From the NCBI GenBank assembly GCA_031278545.1, contig JAITKF010000081.1, forward strand, positions 1 to 41,824: a DNA stretch of 41,824 nucleotides, given 5' to 3'. Below, piece by piece: positions 20,415-29,029 of this stretch. The notes beneath the pieces are model-generated. The model was given only the letters and a program-made list of their open reading frames with translations. It searched no databases and was not told the DNA's origin. Position numbers and translations under genes: made by a program. Within the stretch, counting starts at the first letter, position 1. Each line of letters opens with the position of its first letter. Source of the DNA: Prevotellaceae bacterium (GTDB taxonomy: Bacteria; Bacteroidota; Bacteroidia; Bacteroidales; UBA932).

Positions 20415-20422
20415 CAAAGGTA
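20415..20422 (-). promoter_or_regulatory. -7 element for the Gfo/DUF1080 operon
   Basis: TACCTTTG on the minus strand, about 77 bp before the oxidoreductase ATG. The divergent interval to 20618 also holds a GTCCTGTCAGGAC palindrome (20470-20482), a possible operator. Confidence 0.55.
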
Positions 20423-20617
20423 AGAAAAAATGACGAATGGTGAATAAACGTAAAGGCAGGGGACAGGGCGTCCTGTCAGGACATACCTGTTAAGAGTGCG
20501 ACGGCCCCTCTCTTTTCCGCCGGAGGGACCCCTGTTTTATAATTCGGTGCAGGATACGGGAGGCAAGGAGGAAGGATTGTCCCCGCACACGGCGTCCCCG
20601 AATTTTAATTTTTTTCG

Positions 20618-20625
20618 TATATTTG
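20618..20625 (+). promoter_or_regulatory. -7 element for bactofilin-xth operon
   Basis: TATATTTG, 37 bp before the bactofilin ATG. Confidence 0.6.
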
Positions 20626-20662
20626 CCCCTTCAAAATTAATAACGAATAAATCATTAACATT

Positions 20663-21043
20663 ATGGCACGCGAGCAAGAACAACAGGTGGCTACCAGTAA
20701 TATTAACCGGATTTGCCAGGGCACGGAAATCGTGGGGAATATTAAAACCACAGGCGATATCCGGTTAGACGGAATATTGGAGGGGAATATTGTTTCAACA
20801 GGCAAAATCGTTATCGGCACCGCCGGTAAAACAAAAGGCGAAATCAATTGCCGTACGGCCGACATCTTCGGCTTTGTCGACGGCCTGCTGGATGTATCGG
20901 AAATCGTAAACCTCAAAGCTACGGCAAACATCAAAGGCACGATTACCACCGCCAAAATAAGCATCGAGGCCGGCGCGGTGTTCAATGGCACTTGCACAAT
21001 GCCCGAACAGCAGGCTTCGCCCCTGCCGTCCAAAAAAGGATAG
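20663..21043 (+). CDS. Bactofilin (polymer-forming cytoskeletal protein)
   Basis: 126 residues. A central run of beta-helix repeats rich in Gly/Ile/Val with recurring 'G-x-I-x-x-x-G' steps (GNIKTTGDIRLDGILEGNI, TKGEINCRTADIFGFVDG, ANIKGTITTAKISIEAGAVFNG), flanked by short disordered ends. Bactofilins self-assemble into filaments near the membrane and scaffold cell-shape or envelope enzymes; here no peptidoglycan hydrolase neighbours it. The stop is 1 bp before the exonuclease gene, so the pair is co-transcribed. Confidence 0.92.
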   Translation: MAREQEQQVATSNINRICQGTEIVGNIKTTGDIRLDGILEGNIVSTGKIVIGTAGKTKGEINCRTADIFGFVDGLLDVSEIVNLKATANIKGTITTAKISIEAGAVFNGTCTMPEQQASPLPSKKG

Positions 21044-21044
21044 T

Positions 21045-21827
21045 ATGACCGATACGGAATATTCCCTCATTTCGTACAACGTCAACGGCATCCGCTCGGC
21101 TATTTCCAAAAATCTTTATGACTGGCTGCGGGTCGAAAATCCCGACATCGTATGCTTGCAGGAAACCAAAGCGCAACACGGACAGATTGACGCCTCGCTT
21201 TTTGAACAGCTGGGCTATCATTGCGCATTCCATTCGGCGCAACGCAAAGGATACAGCGGTACAGCCATCCTTTCCAAACCGACGCCTGACACGGTACTGT
21301 TCGGCATCGGCGACGCTCGTTTTGACGACGAAGGCCGCCTCATCCGCGCCGACTATGGCGACATAACGCTCCTCTGCTCCTATTTCCCCTCAGGTACGAT
21401 GGGCGACGTACGGCAAGCATTTAAAATGGAATACCTGACGACCTTCTTTCAATACATCCAACAACTCCGGCAGTCGCGGCCAAAACTAATAGTAACCGGC
21501 GATTTCAACATCAGCCATAAACCGATAGACATCAACAGCCCAAAGACACACGAAAGAATGTCCGGATTCCTGCCCGAAGAACGGGCATGGATGGACAAAT
21601 TGGCCGACGCCGGATTTATCGACACCTTCCGGGTATTCCACCCCGACGAGGCAGAACGGTACAGTTGGTGGAGTTACTGGGCTAAAGCGCGGGAGCGGAA
21701 CATCGGATGGAGGTTGGATTACTTTTGGATTACCGAAAACCTCCGCGAGAACTTGTCGGATGCCGATATTTTAGATAACGTCGTACACTCCGACCATTGT
21801 CCGGTGGCATTGCGCATCCGGTTTTAA
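21045..21827 (+). CDS. xth: Exodeoxyribonuclease III (AP endonuclease)
   Basis: 260 residues. Cleaves at abasic sites and degrades 3' ends in base excision repair. Endonuclease/exonuclease/phosphatase-fold motifs: SYNVNGIRSA, CLQETKAQ (metal-binding Glu), YSGTAILSK, VTGDFNISHKPIDI (catalytic Asp and Asn), WRLDYFWIT and HSDHCPVAL (catalytic His). The ATG at 21045 is right after the bactofilin stop; a longer frame starting inside bactofilin is an artefact. Confidence 0.96.
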   Translation: MTDTEYSLISYNVNGIRSAISKNLYDWLRVENPDIVCLQETKAQHGQIDASLFEQLGYHCAFHSAQRKGYSGTAILSKPTPDTVLFGIGDARFDDEGRLIRADYGDITLLCSYFPSGTMGDVRQAFKMEYLTTFFQYIQQLRQSRPKLIVTGDFNISHKPIDINSPKTHERMSGFLPEERAWMDKLADAGFIDTFRVFHPDEAERYSWWSYWAKARERNIGWRLDYFWITENLRENLSDADILDNVVHSDHCPVALRIRF

Positions 21828-21842
21828 CACGGCGACCGCCGG

Positions 21843-22670
21843 CTATTTGAACCGGTAAAAATCCGTCGCCGAAAACGCCACGACACCGGTATTGATCATA
21901 CCCTGTTCCCCGACTTTAAACCATGCGCACGGGGGCTCTCCCGGAATAATATTTTGTAATATCCGGATAGACTGCGCCGGCGCGCCGCCGCTGACCAACA
22001 GCACGACCTTCTCTCCGGTATCGCGGTTGACTGCCATGTCGAGCACCATCATCGCAAAGTCGTCGCGTAGCAGTAAATCGCCCGGCGACAAATCGCCGAG
22101 CGACACGGAATCAATATCGTGACGCACGGTTTGGAAATCGCTATATTGAAAAATAAAGTCCAGATAACGACGGAAGGTACGATATTGTTGCGGATTATAG
22201 GGGGTTTTTGTCCAGTAAGCGCGATTGTCTACCGTAATATTCATGCCTTGCGCCCATTGCCGGTACGGAACAGCCCTGCCGTTGCGAATATGAAACCGGA
22301 TGGCAGAGAACTGTTGCCGTTCAAATAAATATTCCGCCCAAATCCGCATAAGCGACTGGACGGTGCATTGCCAGTTCCTTGTACCGGTTTCTATATCGAG
22401 AATCGCGGCCGTACCGGGTTTTTCATCTGTTATTTCGACCGGCTTATTCGCGTAATCCCGTACCGGCGTACCCTCCGGGAAAAGAGGCAGACTGCGTAAA
22501 AATAAAGTAAATGAATGCTCCTTAGCATCGGTGCGCACAAACGACTCCGGCGTTTTAAAGCGGGCAACTACAGCCCCCTTGTGCGGACGAATCGGCGCTT
22601 GCCCGTAGCTGCCGGATGGAAGCAAACCGCATAAAAAAATCAACGCTATATTGTATTGTCGGAATTTCAT
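21843..22670 (-). CDS. DUF4846 family protein
   Basis: 275 residues with a signal peptide (about 1-23). The conserved DUF4846 block is visible: SFTLFLRSLPLFPEGTPV..., the segment LDIETGTRNWQCTVQSLMRIWAEYLF, and a C-terminal LSPGDLLLRD...HAVMVLD-like region. Function unknown. A -7 element (TACCTTTG) at 22678-22685 is only 8 bp before the ATG, so the mRNA would be almost leaderless. It converges with xth. Confidence 0.85.
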   Translation of the reverse strand: MKFRQYNIALIFLCGLLPSGSYGQAPIRPHKGAVVARFKTPESFVRTDAKEHSFTLFLRSLPLFPEGTPVRDYANKPVEITDEKPGTAAILDIETGTRNWQCTVQSLMRIWAEYLFERQQFSAIRFHIRNGRAVPYRQWAQGMNITVDNRAYWTKTPYNPQQYRTFRRYLDFIFQYSDFQTVRHDIDSVSLGDLSPGDLLLRDDFAMMVLDMAVNRDTGEKVVLLVSGGAPAQSIRILQNIIPGEPPCAWFKVGEQGMINTGVVAFSATDFYRFK

Positions 22671-22677
22671 CTACACA

Positions 22678-22685
22678 CAAAGGTA
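22678..22685 (-). promoter_or_regulatory. -7 element immediately before DUF4846 ATG
   Basis: TACCTTTG (minus). With transcription starting about 5 nt further, the 5' UTR would be only a few nucleotides. Confidence 0.5.
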
Positions 22686-22714
22686 CGAATATATCTTGAT
22701 TTTACATACATTGT

Positions 22715-23410
22715 TTAAGAAGGTATTTTCTCGTCCGTCAATAAATCGGGGCGTAACGTTTGCGTTCGCTGTAACGCTTGTTCCTCGTGCCATTCGGCGA
22801 TTTCCCGATGATTGCCCGACAACAACACCGCCGGCACGCGCCAGCCGTTAAACACTTTGGGGCGGGTGTATACCGGCGGCGCCAGCAGCCCGTCCTGAAA
22901 CGAATCGGTGAGCGCCGATGTCTCGTCGGAAATAACGCCGGGCAGCAGCCGTACGATAGCATCGACCAGCACGGCCGCCGCCGGCTCGCCCCCGCTCAGC
23001 ACATAATCGCCGATAGAAATTTCTTTAGTTATCAACTGTTCGCGAATGCGGTGGTCGATGCCTTTATAATGTCCGCACAGGACGATAATATTTGCGAGCA
23101 TCGAAAGGCGGTTGACGCACGGCTGTGTCAACCGTTCGCCGTCGGGCGAGAGGTAAATAATTTCGTCGTATGTACGTTCGCCCTGCAACATTTGTATGCA
23201 GGTAAATATCGGCTCGATCATCAGCACCATACCCGCCGCGCCGCCAAACGCATAATCGTCCGTTTGCCGGTAACGACCCTTGCCGTATTCGCGCAGGTTG
23301 TGAATATGAATCTCGACCGCGCCCTTATCCTGCGCCCGTTTCGGGATAGAATGCCCCAGCGGACTCTCCAGCAGTTCGGGCGCGACGGTCAATATGTCAA
23401 TGCGTACCAT
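22715..23410 (-). CDS. trmD: tRNA (guanine37-N1)-methyltransferase
   Basis: 231 residues. Methylates G37 of tRNAs reading CNN codons, preventing frameshifts. SPOUT trefoil-knot signatures: [14 protein letters not shown] at the N-terminus, [40 protein letters not shown] and [22 protein letters not shown], then the C-terminal tRNA-binding domain ([21 protein letters not shown]). A -7 element TAAATTTG lies at 23415-23422, 5 bp before the ATG. Confidence 0.97.
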   Translation of the reverse strand: MVRIDILTVAPELLESPLGHSIPKRAQDKGAVEIHIHNLREYGKGRYRQTDDYAFGGAAGMVLMIEPIFTCIQMLQGERTYDEIIYLSPDGERLTQPCVNRLSMLANIIVLCGHYKGIDHRIREQLITKEISIGDYVLSGGEPAAAVLVDAIVRLLPGVISDETSALTDSFQDGLLAPPVYTRPKVFNGWRVPAVLLSGNHREIAEWHEEQALQRTQTLRPDLLTDEKIPS

Positions 23411-23414
23411 AAAA

Positions 23415-23422
23415 CAAATTTA
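23415..23422 (-). promoter_or_regulatory. -7 element immediately before trmD
   Basis: TAAATTTG (minus), only 4 bases from the ATG, so transcription would start at or inside the start codon. Confidence 0.4.
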
Positions 23423-23476
23423 CGAAATAATTAGGAATTGTGTGTGGCGTGCCTGCGGGGGAGAACTACGCAGGTA

Positions 23477-23493
23477 TTCCCCCGGCGGGGGAA
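23477..23493. repeat. Perfect G/C hairpin upstream of trmD
   Basis: TTCCCCC / GGGGGAA with a GGC loop. It may be an RNA barrier or a dispersed repeat; it has no T-tract. Confidence 0.5.
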
Positions 23494-23547
23494 ATAATAG
23501 TCATCGGTATTCGCTGTTCGAAAAAAAGAAAACCCCGACAAAATGTA

Positions 23548-23575
23548 AAAGAGACGCAAAATTTTGCATCTCTTT
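23548..23575 (-). terminator. Terminator after the DUF6261-like gene
   Basis: AAAGAGA-c-GCAAAATTTTGC-a-TCTCTTT, a long symmetrical stem just past the stop at 23580 with a T-run on the minus-strand side. Confidence 0.7.
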
Positions 23576-23579
23576 CTCC

Positions 23580-24536
23580 CTACCGTGCGATATTAAACGT
23601 CACGGTAAACTGTCCTTTGTATGCGCCTTTTCCGTGAATGGTGAGATGCGCCGTGCCTACCTCGACATTATTCTTATACGTTACCGTAAAATCTTTGCCC
23701 AGCGACAGCGTCTCGGTCGGCTTGCCTTCCACGCGGTAGTATACCTTCGGTACAACGGTTACAGGCCGTTCGGTATATTTCTGCGTTTCGATAGGTTCGA
23801 CCACCGTGTGATCGCCTGCGGCGAGGTCTTTCTTCGTGCTGAGATGAGTATTATGTTCGTTGAAATAGCGTATATCGGCATTGAGGTGCATGATAAACTC
23901 GTCGTAGAGGCCGGCGCTGTTGAGTTCGGCGGCGGCATTGATACGGTTGGTCATCTTATGATACACGGCGTCTATTTTATTGCGGATTTCCTTCGCATTT
24001 TCCTGCGGCAGGCTTACGGCGTACTCGTCGTTCCGCAGTTGCAGAAGGGTCTTAAAATTGGCCAGCGCGACGGCCAGTTGAGCCAGCCATCCGCCGATAC
24101 CCACGGCGGTTACGTCGTTGGCAAAAGCCGGGCTTTGCAGGTCGGCCAGCAGGATAGTGATGGCTGCCGCCTCTTCCTCGTATGATTTGGTCGGGATTTG
24201 CCCGAACGCCTTGATACGGTCGTGCAGCCGGAGGGCTGCCGCCGCCACCGTCGGGTCGTAGTGGCGTGTAGCCGCCGTCACCAATTCCTTTATTCCAAGC
24301 GTCAGCTGGTCGTCGAGGTGGTCGGCTTCGACAATCTGCGCCGTGTAAGGGCTTTTCTTTTGTGTGTCGACCACTTTCCCTTCCGCCGTCAGCAGCTCGT
24401 CAAAATCATCGACATACTCTTCTACGACGGCCTTTGCATCCGGATAATTATTCAACCGCCCCCTGAAGACCCCCATATATTCGAAATGCGCTTCATTGCG
24501 AAAAAAATGTAATAAGACTCTTAAAATTTTTTGCAT
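23580..24536 (-). CDS. DUF6261-like protein with C-terminal Ig-like repeat
   Basis: 318 residues, no signal peptide. The first ~250 residues are helical and resemble the Bacteroidales DUF6261 family (opening LLHFFRNEAHFEYMGVF, then repeated amphipathic helices). The last ~65 form a beta-strand unit of the 'DFTVTYKNNVEVGTAHLTIHGKGAYKG' type found in bacterial surface proteins. The two parts are joined by a proline/threonine-rich linker (EPIETQKYTERPVTVVPKVYY). Function unknown. It lies 13 bp downstream of the small repeat protein, so co-transcription is plausible. Another member ends at the window's right edge. Confidence 0.7.
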   Translation of the reverse strand: MQKILRVLLHFFRNEAHFEYMGVFRGRLNNYPDAKAVVEEYVDDFDELLTAEGKVVDTQKKSPYTAQIVEADHLDDQLTLGIKELVTAATRHYDPTVAAAALRLHDRIKAFGQIPTKSYEEEAAAITILLADLQSPAFANDVTAVGIGGWLAQLAVALANFKTLLQLRNDEYAVSLPQENAKEIRNKIDAVYHKMTNRINAAAELNSAGLYDEFIMHLNADIRYFNEHNTHLSTKKDLAAGDHTVVEPIETQKYTERPVTVVPKVYYRVEGKPTETLSLGKDFTVTYKNNVEVGTAHLTIHGKGAYKGQFTVTFNIAR

Positions 24537-24549
24537 AATTTTTTATTTT

Positions 24550-24885
24550 TTAGTTATACCTATTGAAATTGGTGCGTCCTACGACGTAGGAAACGCCCTT
24601 TTTATCGTCGGGAAGGTTTCCTACGTCGTAGGAAACGCCCTTTTTATCGTCAGGAAGGTTTCCTACGTCGTAGGAAACGCCCTTTTTATCGTCAGGAAGG
24701 TTTCCTACGACGTAGGAAACGCTCTTTTTATCGTCGGGAAGGTTTCCTACGTCGTAGGACGGACATTTATTTATGTGTTGTGCTATGCTGAATGCGTTAG
24801 CGTAGCATAAAGCTACGATTAATTCCGTCACCTGACTGGGAGGTTCGGAAAATGTTATCATGAAGTTTTTAACAACACTAAGCAT
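24550..24885 (-). CDS. Candidate small repeat protein (14-residue repeats)
   Basis: About 111 residues from the ATG at 24885. The first ~45 (SVVKNFMITFSEPPSQ...IAQHINKC) are unique; the rest consists of four to five 14-residue units of the form SYDVGNLPDDKKGV, encoded by the 42-bp tandem repeats. The 42-bp period preserves the frame and no unit has a stop, which favours coding. The opposite strand is also open, so this is not proof. It lies 13 bp upstream of the DUF6261-like gene. No family recognised. Confidence 0.4.
   Translation of the reverse strand: MLSVVKNFMITFSEPPSQVTELIVALCYANAFSIAQHINKCPSYDVGNLPDDKKSVSYVVGNLPDDKKGVSYDVGNLPDDKKGVSYDVGNLPDDKKGVSYVVGRTNFNRYN
24578..24758. repeat. Five palindromes in a 42-bp tandem array
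   Basis: CCTACGWCGTAGG cores start at 24578, 24620, 24662, 24704 and 24746, an exact 42-bp period. The internal ones extend to TTTCCTACGWCGTAGGAAA. The central base is A, T, T, A, T. Between cores the sequence is AAACGCCCTTTTTATCGTCrGGAAGGTTT with only point differences, so it is a tandem repeat and not a CRISPR array. Confidence 0.9.
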
Positions 24886-25335
24886 TTTGTTTTGTTTTGG
24901 GGCAGTAAAGGTAGACAAAAATCAAATACAATATAACAGTGCGATAAAAAAGTTTTTAACAAAGTTTTTGACATAATCAATGATATAGAAGGATAAGGGA
25001 TGCCTGCGGAGGTGTAATCATAAAAATCGAAAAATCACCGGTTAGACAATAAGCCACTAAGGGTGGATTTTTTCATTATCTCTTACCTATTTCTCTTACC
25101 TGTGTCATTTTGTCTCTTAAAAAAATACGGATTTAATAAAAGAATAAGATGAATTCTCATTTATTTGTGTACCTTTGCAGCAAAACAGACGAGTTTATTT
25201 GTATCGTTTTTCTTCGTAATATTTTGTTCCGTTACTAATTAATAGAACTTTCTATCGTCAAAACCGGCATTAAAATCAACTTACATGTTTAAATTATAAA
25301 TTAAGGAAACAGCTTTTAAAGCAGCTAAAGATAAT
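24886..25335. other. Intergenic region and long DEAD-box leader
   Basis: Contains an imperfect hairpin at about 25028-25076 (AAAATCACC / GGTGGATTTT), a repeated TCTTACCT motif near 25080-25100, and the -7 element TACCTTTG at 25170-25177. The helicase transcript would have a ~155-nt 5' UTR, long for this phylum and reminiscent of cold-shock leaders. Confidence 0.5.
25170..25177 (+). promoter_or_regulatory. -7 element for the RNA-chaperone cluster
   Basis: TACCTTTG, 159 bp before the helicase ATG; the intervening AT-rich DNA is a probable regulatory leader. Confidence 0.6.
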
Positions 25336-26457
25336 ATGACATTTAAAGAATTAAATATCTCGGAGCCGATATTAAATGCTCTGGTTAAAAAAAAGTACTC
25401 TTTCCCAACTCCTGTTCAGGAACAAGCGATACCAGTCGCCCTTAAAGGACGCGACTTGTTGGGGATAGCACAAACCGGAACGGGAAAAACCGCCGCGTTT
25501 GCCATACCCGTCATTCAACAACTCAACCATCCGGCGCCAAAAGGCACGGAACGAAATATTCAGGCGCTGATTCTGACCCCGACACGGGAACTGGCCATGC
25601 AGATTAACGAATGTTTCAGCGACTATGCCCGATATACCACCCTGCGCCATACGGTCATATTCGGCGGCGTAAATCAACGGCCACAGGTTCATTCCCTGAA
25701 ACAGGGAGTCGACATACTGATTGCCACACCAGGACGTTTGCTCGACCTGATCAATCAAAAATATATTACCCTCAACCATGTGAAACACTTTATCCTGGAC
25801 GAAGCCGACCGGATGCTCGACATGGGATTTATCCATGACATCAAACGATTATTACCCCTGTTGCCCAAACAAAAGCAGACACTATTCTTTTCGGCCACCA
25901 TGCCGCAAACCATCGCGAACCTGTCAAAATCGATCCTGAATAAACCGGTCAGGATAGAAGTTACACCCGAATCATCCGTTGTAGACACAATTGAACAACG
26001 CCTGTATTTTGTAGAGAAGCCGCAGAAAAGCCAGTTGCTGGTGAATATTTTGCAGAAAAAGAGACGGTCGGTACTGGTTTTCTCACGCACCAAACACGGG
26101 GCGGACAAAATAGCCCGGACGCTGAACAAACAGGGGATTGGTTGCGAAGCCATTCACGGGAACAAAACGCAGGTTGCCCGGCAACGGGCGCTGACCAACT
26201 TCAAATTGGGTAAAACGCATGTCATTATAGCCACCGACATTGCCGCAAGAGGCATTGACATTGCCAACCTCGAAATGGTCATCAACTACGATTTGCCTGA
26301 CATAGCGGAAACGTACGTGCACCGTATCGGACGCACCGGACGCGCCGGCCATGGCGGAACGGCGCTCTCCTTCTGTTCGCAGGAGGAATATTCCATAGTA
26401 AAAGACATACAAAAGCTCACTGGAAGAAAATTAAACCCGGTAGCTATCCCAGCCTGA
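25336..26457 (+). CDS. DEAD-box RNA helicase (RhlE-like)
   Basis: 373 residues, little more than the two RecA domains. Motifs in order: Q motif (FKELNISEPILNAL...FPTPVQEQAIP), AQTGTGKT (45-52), PTRELA (82-87), TPGRLLDL (131-138), DEAD (155-158), SAT, then ATDIAARGIDI and HRIGRTGR in the second domain. Unwinds RNA duplexes in ribosome assembly or decay, especially in the cold. The short C-terminal tail lacks the basic extension of larger RhlE forms. It is followed by cold-shock and RRM genes on the same strand. Confidence 0.96.
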   Translation: MTFKELNISEPILNALVKKKYSFPTPVQEQAIPVALKGRDLLGIAQTGTGKTAAFAIPVIQQLNHPAPKGTERNIQALILTPTRELAMQINECFSDYARYTTLRHTVIFGGVNQRPQVHSLKQGVDILIATPGRLLDLINQKYITLNHVKHFILDEADRMLDMGFIHDIKRLLPLLPKQKQTLFFSATMPQTIANLSKSILNKPVRIEVTPESSVVDTIEQRLYFVEKPQKSQLLVNILQKKRRSVLVFSRTKHGADKIARTLNKQGIGCEAIHGNKTQVARQRALTNFKLGKTHVIIATDIAARGIDIANLEMVINYDLPDIAETYVHRIGRTGRAGHGGTALSFCSQEEYSIVKDIQKLTGRKLNPVAIPA

Positions 26458-26489
26458 CATTTAAATTTATAATCTATACCCCTACACCA

Positions 26490-26936
26490 ATGGCTATATC
26501 ATACAACAAAAGAGAAGTACAGAAGAAAAAAGAACAAAAGCGGAAGGATAAGCAGAAACGCAAAGAGGAGCGTAAAGCGAACAGTAGCGGATCGTTGGAC
26601 AACATGATTGCATACGTAGACGAAAACGGCGTGATTACCGACACCCCTCCCGATCCGCTCATGAAGCAGGAAGTTGAAATCGAGAGTATCATGATTTCGA
26701 CGCCCAAAAAAGAAAACGTGGAGGAGGCAGGCCTAATCGGCCGCGTAGAATTTTTTAACCCCGGCAAAGGATATGGATTTATTAAAAACACAGACAATAC
26801 GGAGAAATACTTCTTCCATGTCAGCAACGCGCCGGCGAATATTGCCGAGGGGAATATGGTTACCTTTGAACTGGAACGTGGAAAAAGAGGCATGAATGCC
26901 ATCCATATATTGTTATTACAAAATAAAACACAATAA
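26490..26936 (+). CDS. Cold-shock-domain protein with basic N-terminal tail
   Basis: 148 residues. Residues about 1-35 are very basic (KREVQKKKEQKRKDKQKRKEERK), then an acidic linker, then a C-terminal cold-shock OB-fold (about 85-148) with RNP1 KGYGFIKN and RNP2 KYFFHVS. Binds single-stranded RNA and prevents structure at low temperature. It sits 32 bp after the helicase and 27 bp before the RRM gene. Confidence 0.92.
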   Translation: MAISYNKREVQKKKEQKRKDKQKRKEERKANSSGSLDNMIAYVDENGVITDTPPDPLMKQEVEIESIMISTPKKENVEEAGLIGRVEFFNPGKGYGFIKNTDNTEKYFFHVSNAPANIAEGNMVTFELERGKRGMNAIHILLLQNKTQ

Positions 26937-26963
26937 ATTATTTACATTAAACCAAAAAAAGAA

Positions 26964-27287
26964 ATGAACATTTACGTATCAAATCTAAACTATCGCACAG
27001 AAAGCGACAAATTGCAGTCATTATTTGCAGAGTATGGAGAAGTTAGCTCCGTTAGAATTATTACAGACCGTGAAACTGGACGCTCGCGCGGTTTCGGTTT
27101 TGTTGAAATGACCGACGATAACGCCGGACAGAAAGCAATTGATGCACTGAACAACACGGAGCTTGACGGCAAAACTATTTCTGTAACCATTGCTCGTCCT
27201 AAAACGGAAAAAAGCAATGGCGGATACAATCGCAACAGCGGTTTCAACCGTAACAGTGGCGGCGGATACAACAAAAATCGTTACTAA
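26964..27287 (+). CDS. RRM RNA-binding protein with glycine-rich tail
   Basis: 107 residues: one RRM (about 1-80) with RNP2 IYVSNL and RNP1 RGFGFVEM, then a Gly/Asn/Tyr tail (NGGYNRNSGFNRNSGGGYNKNRY). This is the bacterial glycine-rich RRM type common in Bacteroidota and Cyanobacteria, often cold-induced. Last gene of the cluster; two hairpins follow. Confidence 0.93.
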   Translation: MNIYVSNLNYRTESDKLQSLFAEYGEVSSVRIITDRETGRSRGFGFVEMTDDNAGQKAIDALNNTELDGKTISVTIARPKTEKSNGGYNRNSGFNRNSGGGYNKNRY

Positions 27288-27320
27288 AATCCGGTAAGGA
27301 TAATTCAGCGCCGGTGTTTT

Positions 27321-27390
27321 CGGGTTCCCACGAACCCGTTTATCCGGTTTCTATTTTTAAACCTGTCGAACGCGACGGGTTTAAAAATAG
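27321..27390 (+). terminator. Double hairpin after the RRM gene
   Basis: First CGGGTTC / GAACCCG (27321-27338), then a long stem CTATTTTTAAACC-t-GTCG / CGAC-g-GGTTTAAAAATAG (27351-27390). The second could also act on the minus strand. Confidence 0.7.
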
Positions 27391-27483
27391 GTAATAGTGT
27401 ACAGGCATTCCCATATATCCTAAAGTTCAATCGTATTCCTGTCGCGCATCCGGTGTCCCATCACGGCATTAGATTCCCGGCGG

Positions 27484-29025
27484 TCACTTGCCGTAGCGCG
27501 CCCACCCGGCTTCCTTCTTTTTTATCCGTTTAAGCACGATAATACTACTCACAAATACCGGAATGGCAAGTATGTTGATAGCGCAGGGTATATACGCAAA
27601 CAGAGACCCTGATGAAAGCTCAAAAGACATTAACAGTAAAATGAGTATTGCATGAGGCAGGATCGCTACACAGGTTAGCAAACCGGCAATATTCCCTCTA
27701 ATTGCCTTGTCCCTGTCTTTTTGCCTTTTTCTTTCACGCTCTTGGCATACTTCAAACTGTTTAGCGTCATTGAAAATCTTCCATTCTTGGCGGGTCAGCT
27801 TTTCATCTCTCATGATCTTCTTATTGAATATCTCGTCGCGCTGTTTTAACCAGTGTTTTGTTTTTTCGTCAAGGGGGCCATATTTCACTCGTATTTTTTC
27901 AATCCGGCGGATGAAGAAGGCGCTATATAAAAATACAAATATCTGAAAAACAATCTGTGCGATACACAATCCTGCTATTTGCGCAAGCGAAAAGCTGATG
28001 CGGATATAGTCGAAATCGTGATAATCCTTCAATGTCCATAGACCCGCTTCGATTTGCAGGATGTACCATATAGGAAAATCCGGCAGTGTACTCATGTTAT
28101 TGTTGGCGGCAAACCACTGTTTGACCGCCGTGCGCATGGCCGGGACGTCTTCCCACGAATGGGTTTCACACCACGTAATTTCGTCTCCCTGTGTGCCCAG
28201 CATGATGATCAGTTCGTTGAAATTGCCCAATTGCAGCCGGTCGATTTGCTTTTTCGCTATCTCGCGCTCCTTGTCAGGGTAAAAAAAGATAAATGTGCGC
28301 AGGTAATGCCCGCACTTTGCGTTGACCATGTCCATCTGCGCGGTGAACAAGCTCCCTTCGTCGAGCCCCCTTGTTGATGGCTGGTACGAGCGGACACTTT
28401 TCGGGTAAGGATTCGGATAGGGATGCGGGCTGTAGTGGACAATCTCCGGATAGTCATATAGCCCCAGCGAATCTTTTTCCTCGTCGCTGACTATCTTGTA
28501 GTGATACAGCGACTGGTTGGTAAGAATTCTATTTTTATACTCCCGTGCCCGGGTGATGGGTATAATGAGCCGTTTTTCGGGTATATCGGCATAATACATG
28601 TTGCCGTCTATCCTGTAATAGTCGCGGTGCAACTCCTTAAACACGGGTTCTACGTTCACATATTGGACAATATCATTGTATTCGCGCCGCTCGATGGAAT
28701 AGGAATAGCCGTCGTAGTCCACCATCGTCCACCGTGCCTCATGGTATATACTGTGCGAGCAGTCGTACTCTTCGCCGTTGTCGTTCGTACAGGTTTCCTC
28801 CTCCCATTCGTCCCATGGCTCGTAATATTCCACGTGGGCGGCGAAATTTCCGAGATATTCGATGTCGGTAATGTGGGCGGATTTCATCCATTCCGAAACG
28901 GCGAAATTAAACGCTACACCCAAGATGACGACAATGACCACCATCCATAGCTTAATCTTTTTCAAAAAAATCCATGACAGGATGAACGGCAGCAGCAGGG
29001 CGAATATTAAAACGAGGTGTTGCAT
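27484..29025 (-). CDS. Large membrane protein of unknown function
   Basis: 513 residues. Two N-terminal membrane segments (about 3-20 and 26-44), a long soluble domain (about 50-330) with a Trp/Tyr/Glu-rich start (EYYEPWDEWEEETCTNDNG..YDCSHS, two or more cysteines), a third segment (about 345-370), a highly charged cytoplasmic stretch (about 375-435, EKIRVKYGPLDEKTKHWLKQRDE...ERERKRQKDRDK), and two terminal membrane segments. Similar uncharacterised proteins occur in Bacteroides accessory regions, some near LemA-like genes, as here (gap 4 bp to the upstream gene). I cannot name a function. Confidence 0.8.
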   Translation of the reverse strand: MQHLVLIFALLLPFILSWIFLKKIKLWMVVIVVILGVAFNFAVSEWMKSAHITDIEYLGNFAAHVEYYEPWDEWEEETCTNDNGEEYDCSHSIYHEARWTMVDYDGYSYSIERREYNDIVQYVNVEPVFKELHRDYYRIDGNMYYADIPEKRLIIPITRAREYKNRILTNQSLYHYKIVSDEEKDSLGLYDYPEIVHYSPHPYPNPYPKSVRSYQPSTRGLDEGSLFTAQMDMVNAKCGHYLRTFIFFYPDKEREIAKKQIDRLQLGNFNELIIMLGTQGDEITWCETHSWEDVPAMRTAVKQWFAANNNMSTLPDFPIWYILQIEAGLWTLKDYHDFDYIRISFSLAQIAGLCIAQIVFQIFVFLYSAFFIRRIEKIRVKYGPLDEKTKHWLKQRDEIFNKKIMRDEKLTRQEWKIFNDAKQFEVCQERERKRQKDRDKAIRGNIAGLLTCVAILPHAILILLLMSFELSSGSLFAYIPCAINILAIPVFVSSIIVLKRIKKKEAGWARYGK

Positions 29026-29029
29026 AAAG

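Noticed and set aside
24578-24758. CRISPR-like array
   Set aside because: The sequence between palindromes is itself repeated almost unchanged, so there are no spacers, and no cas genes are present.
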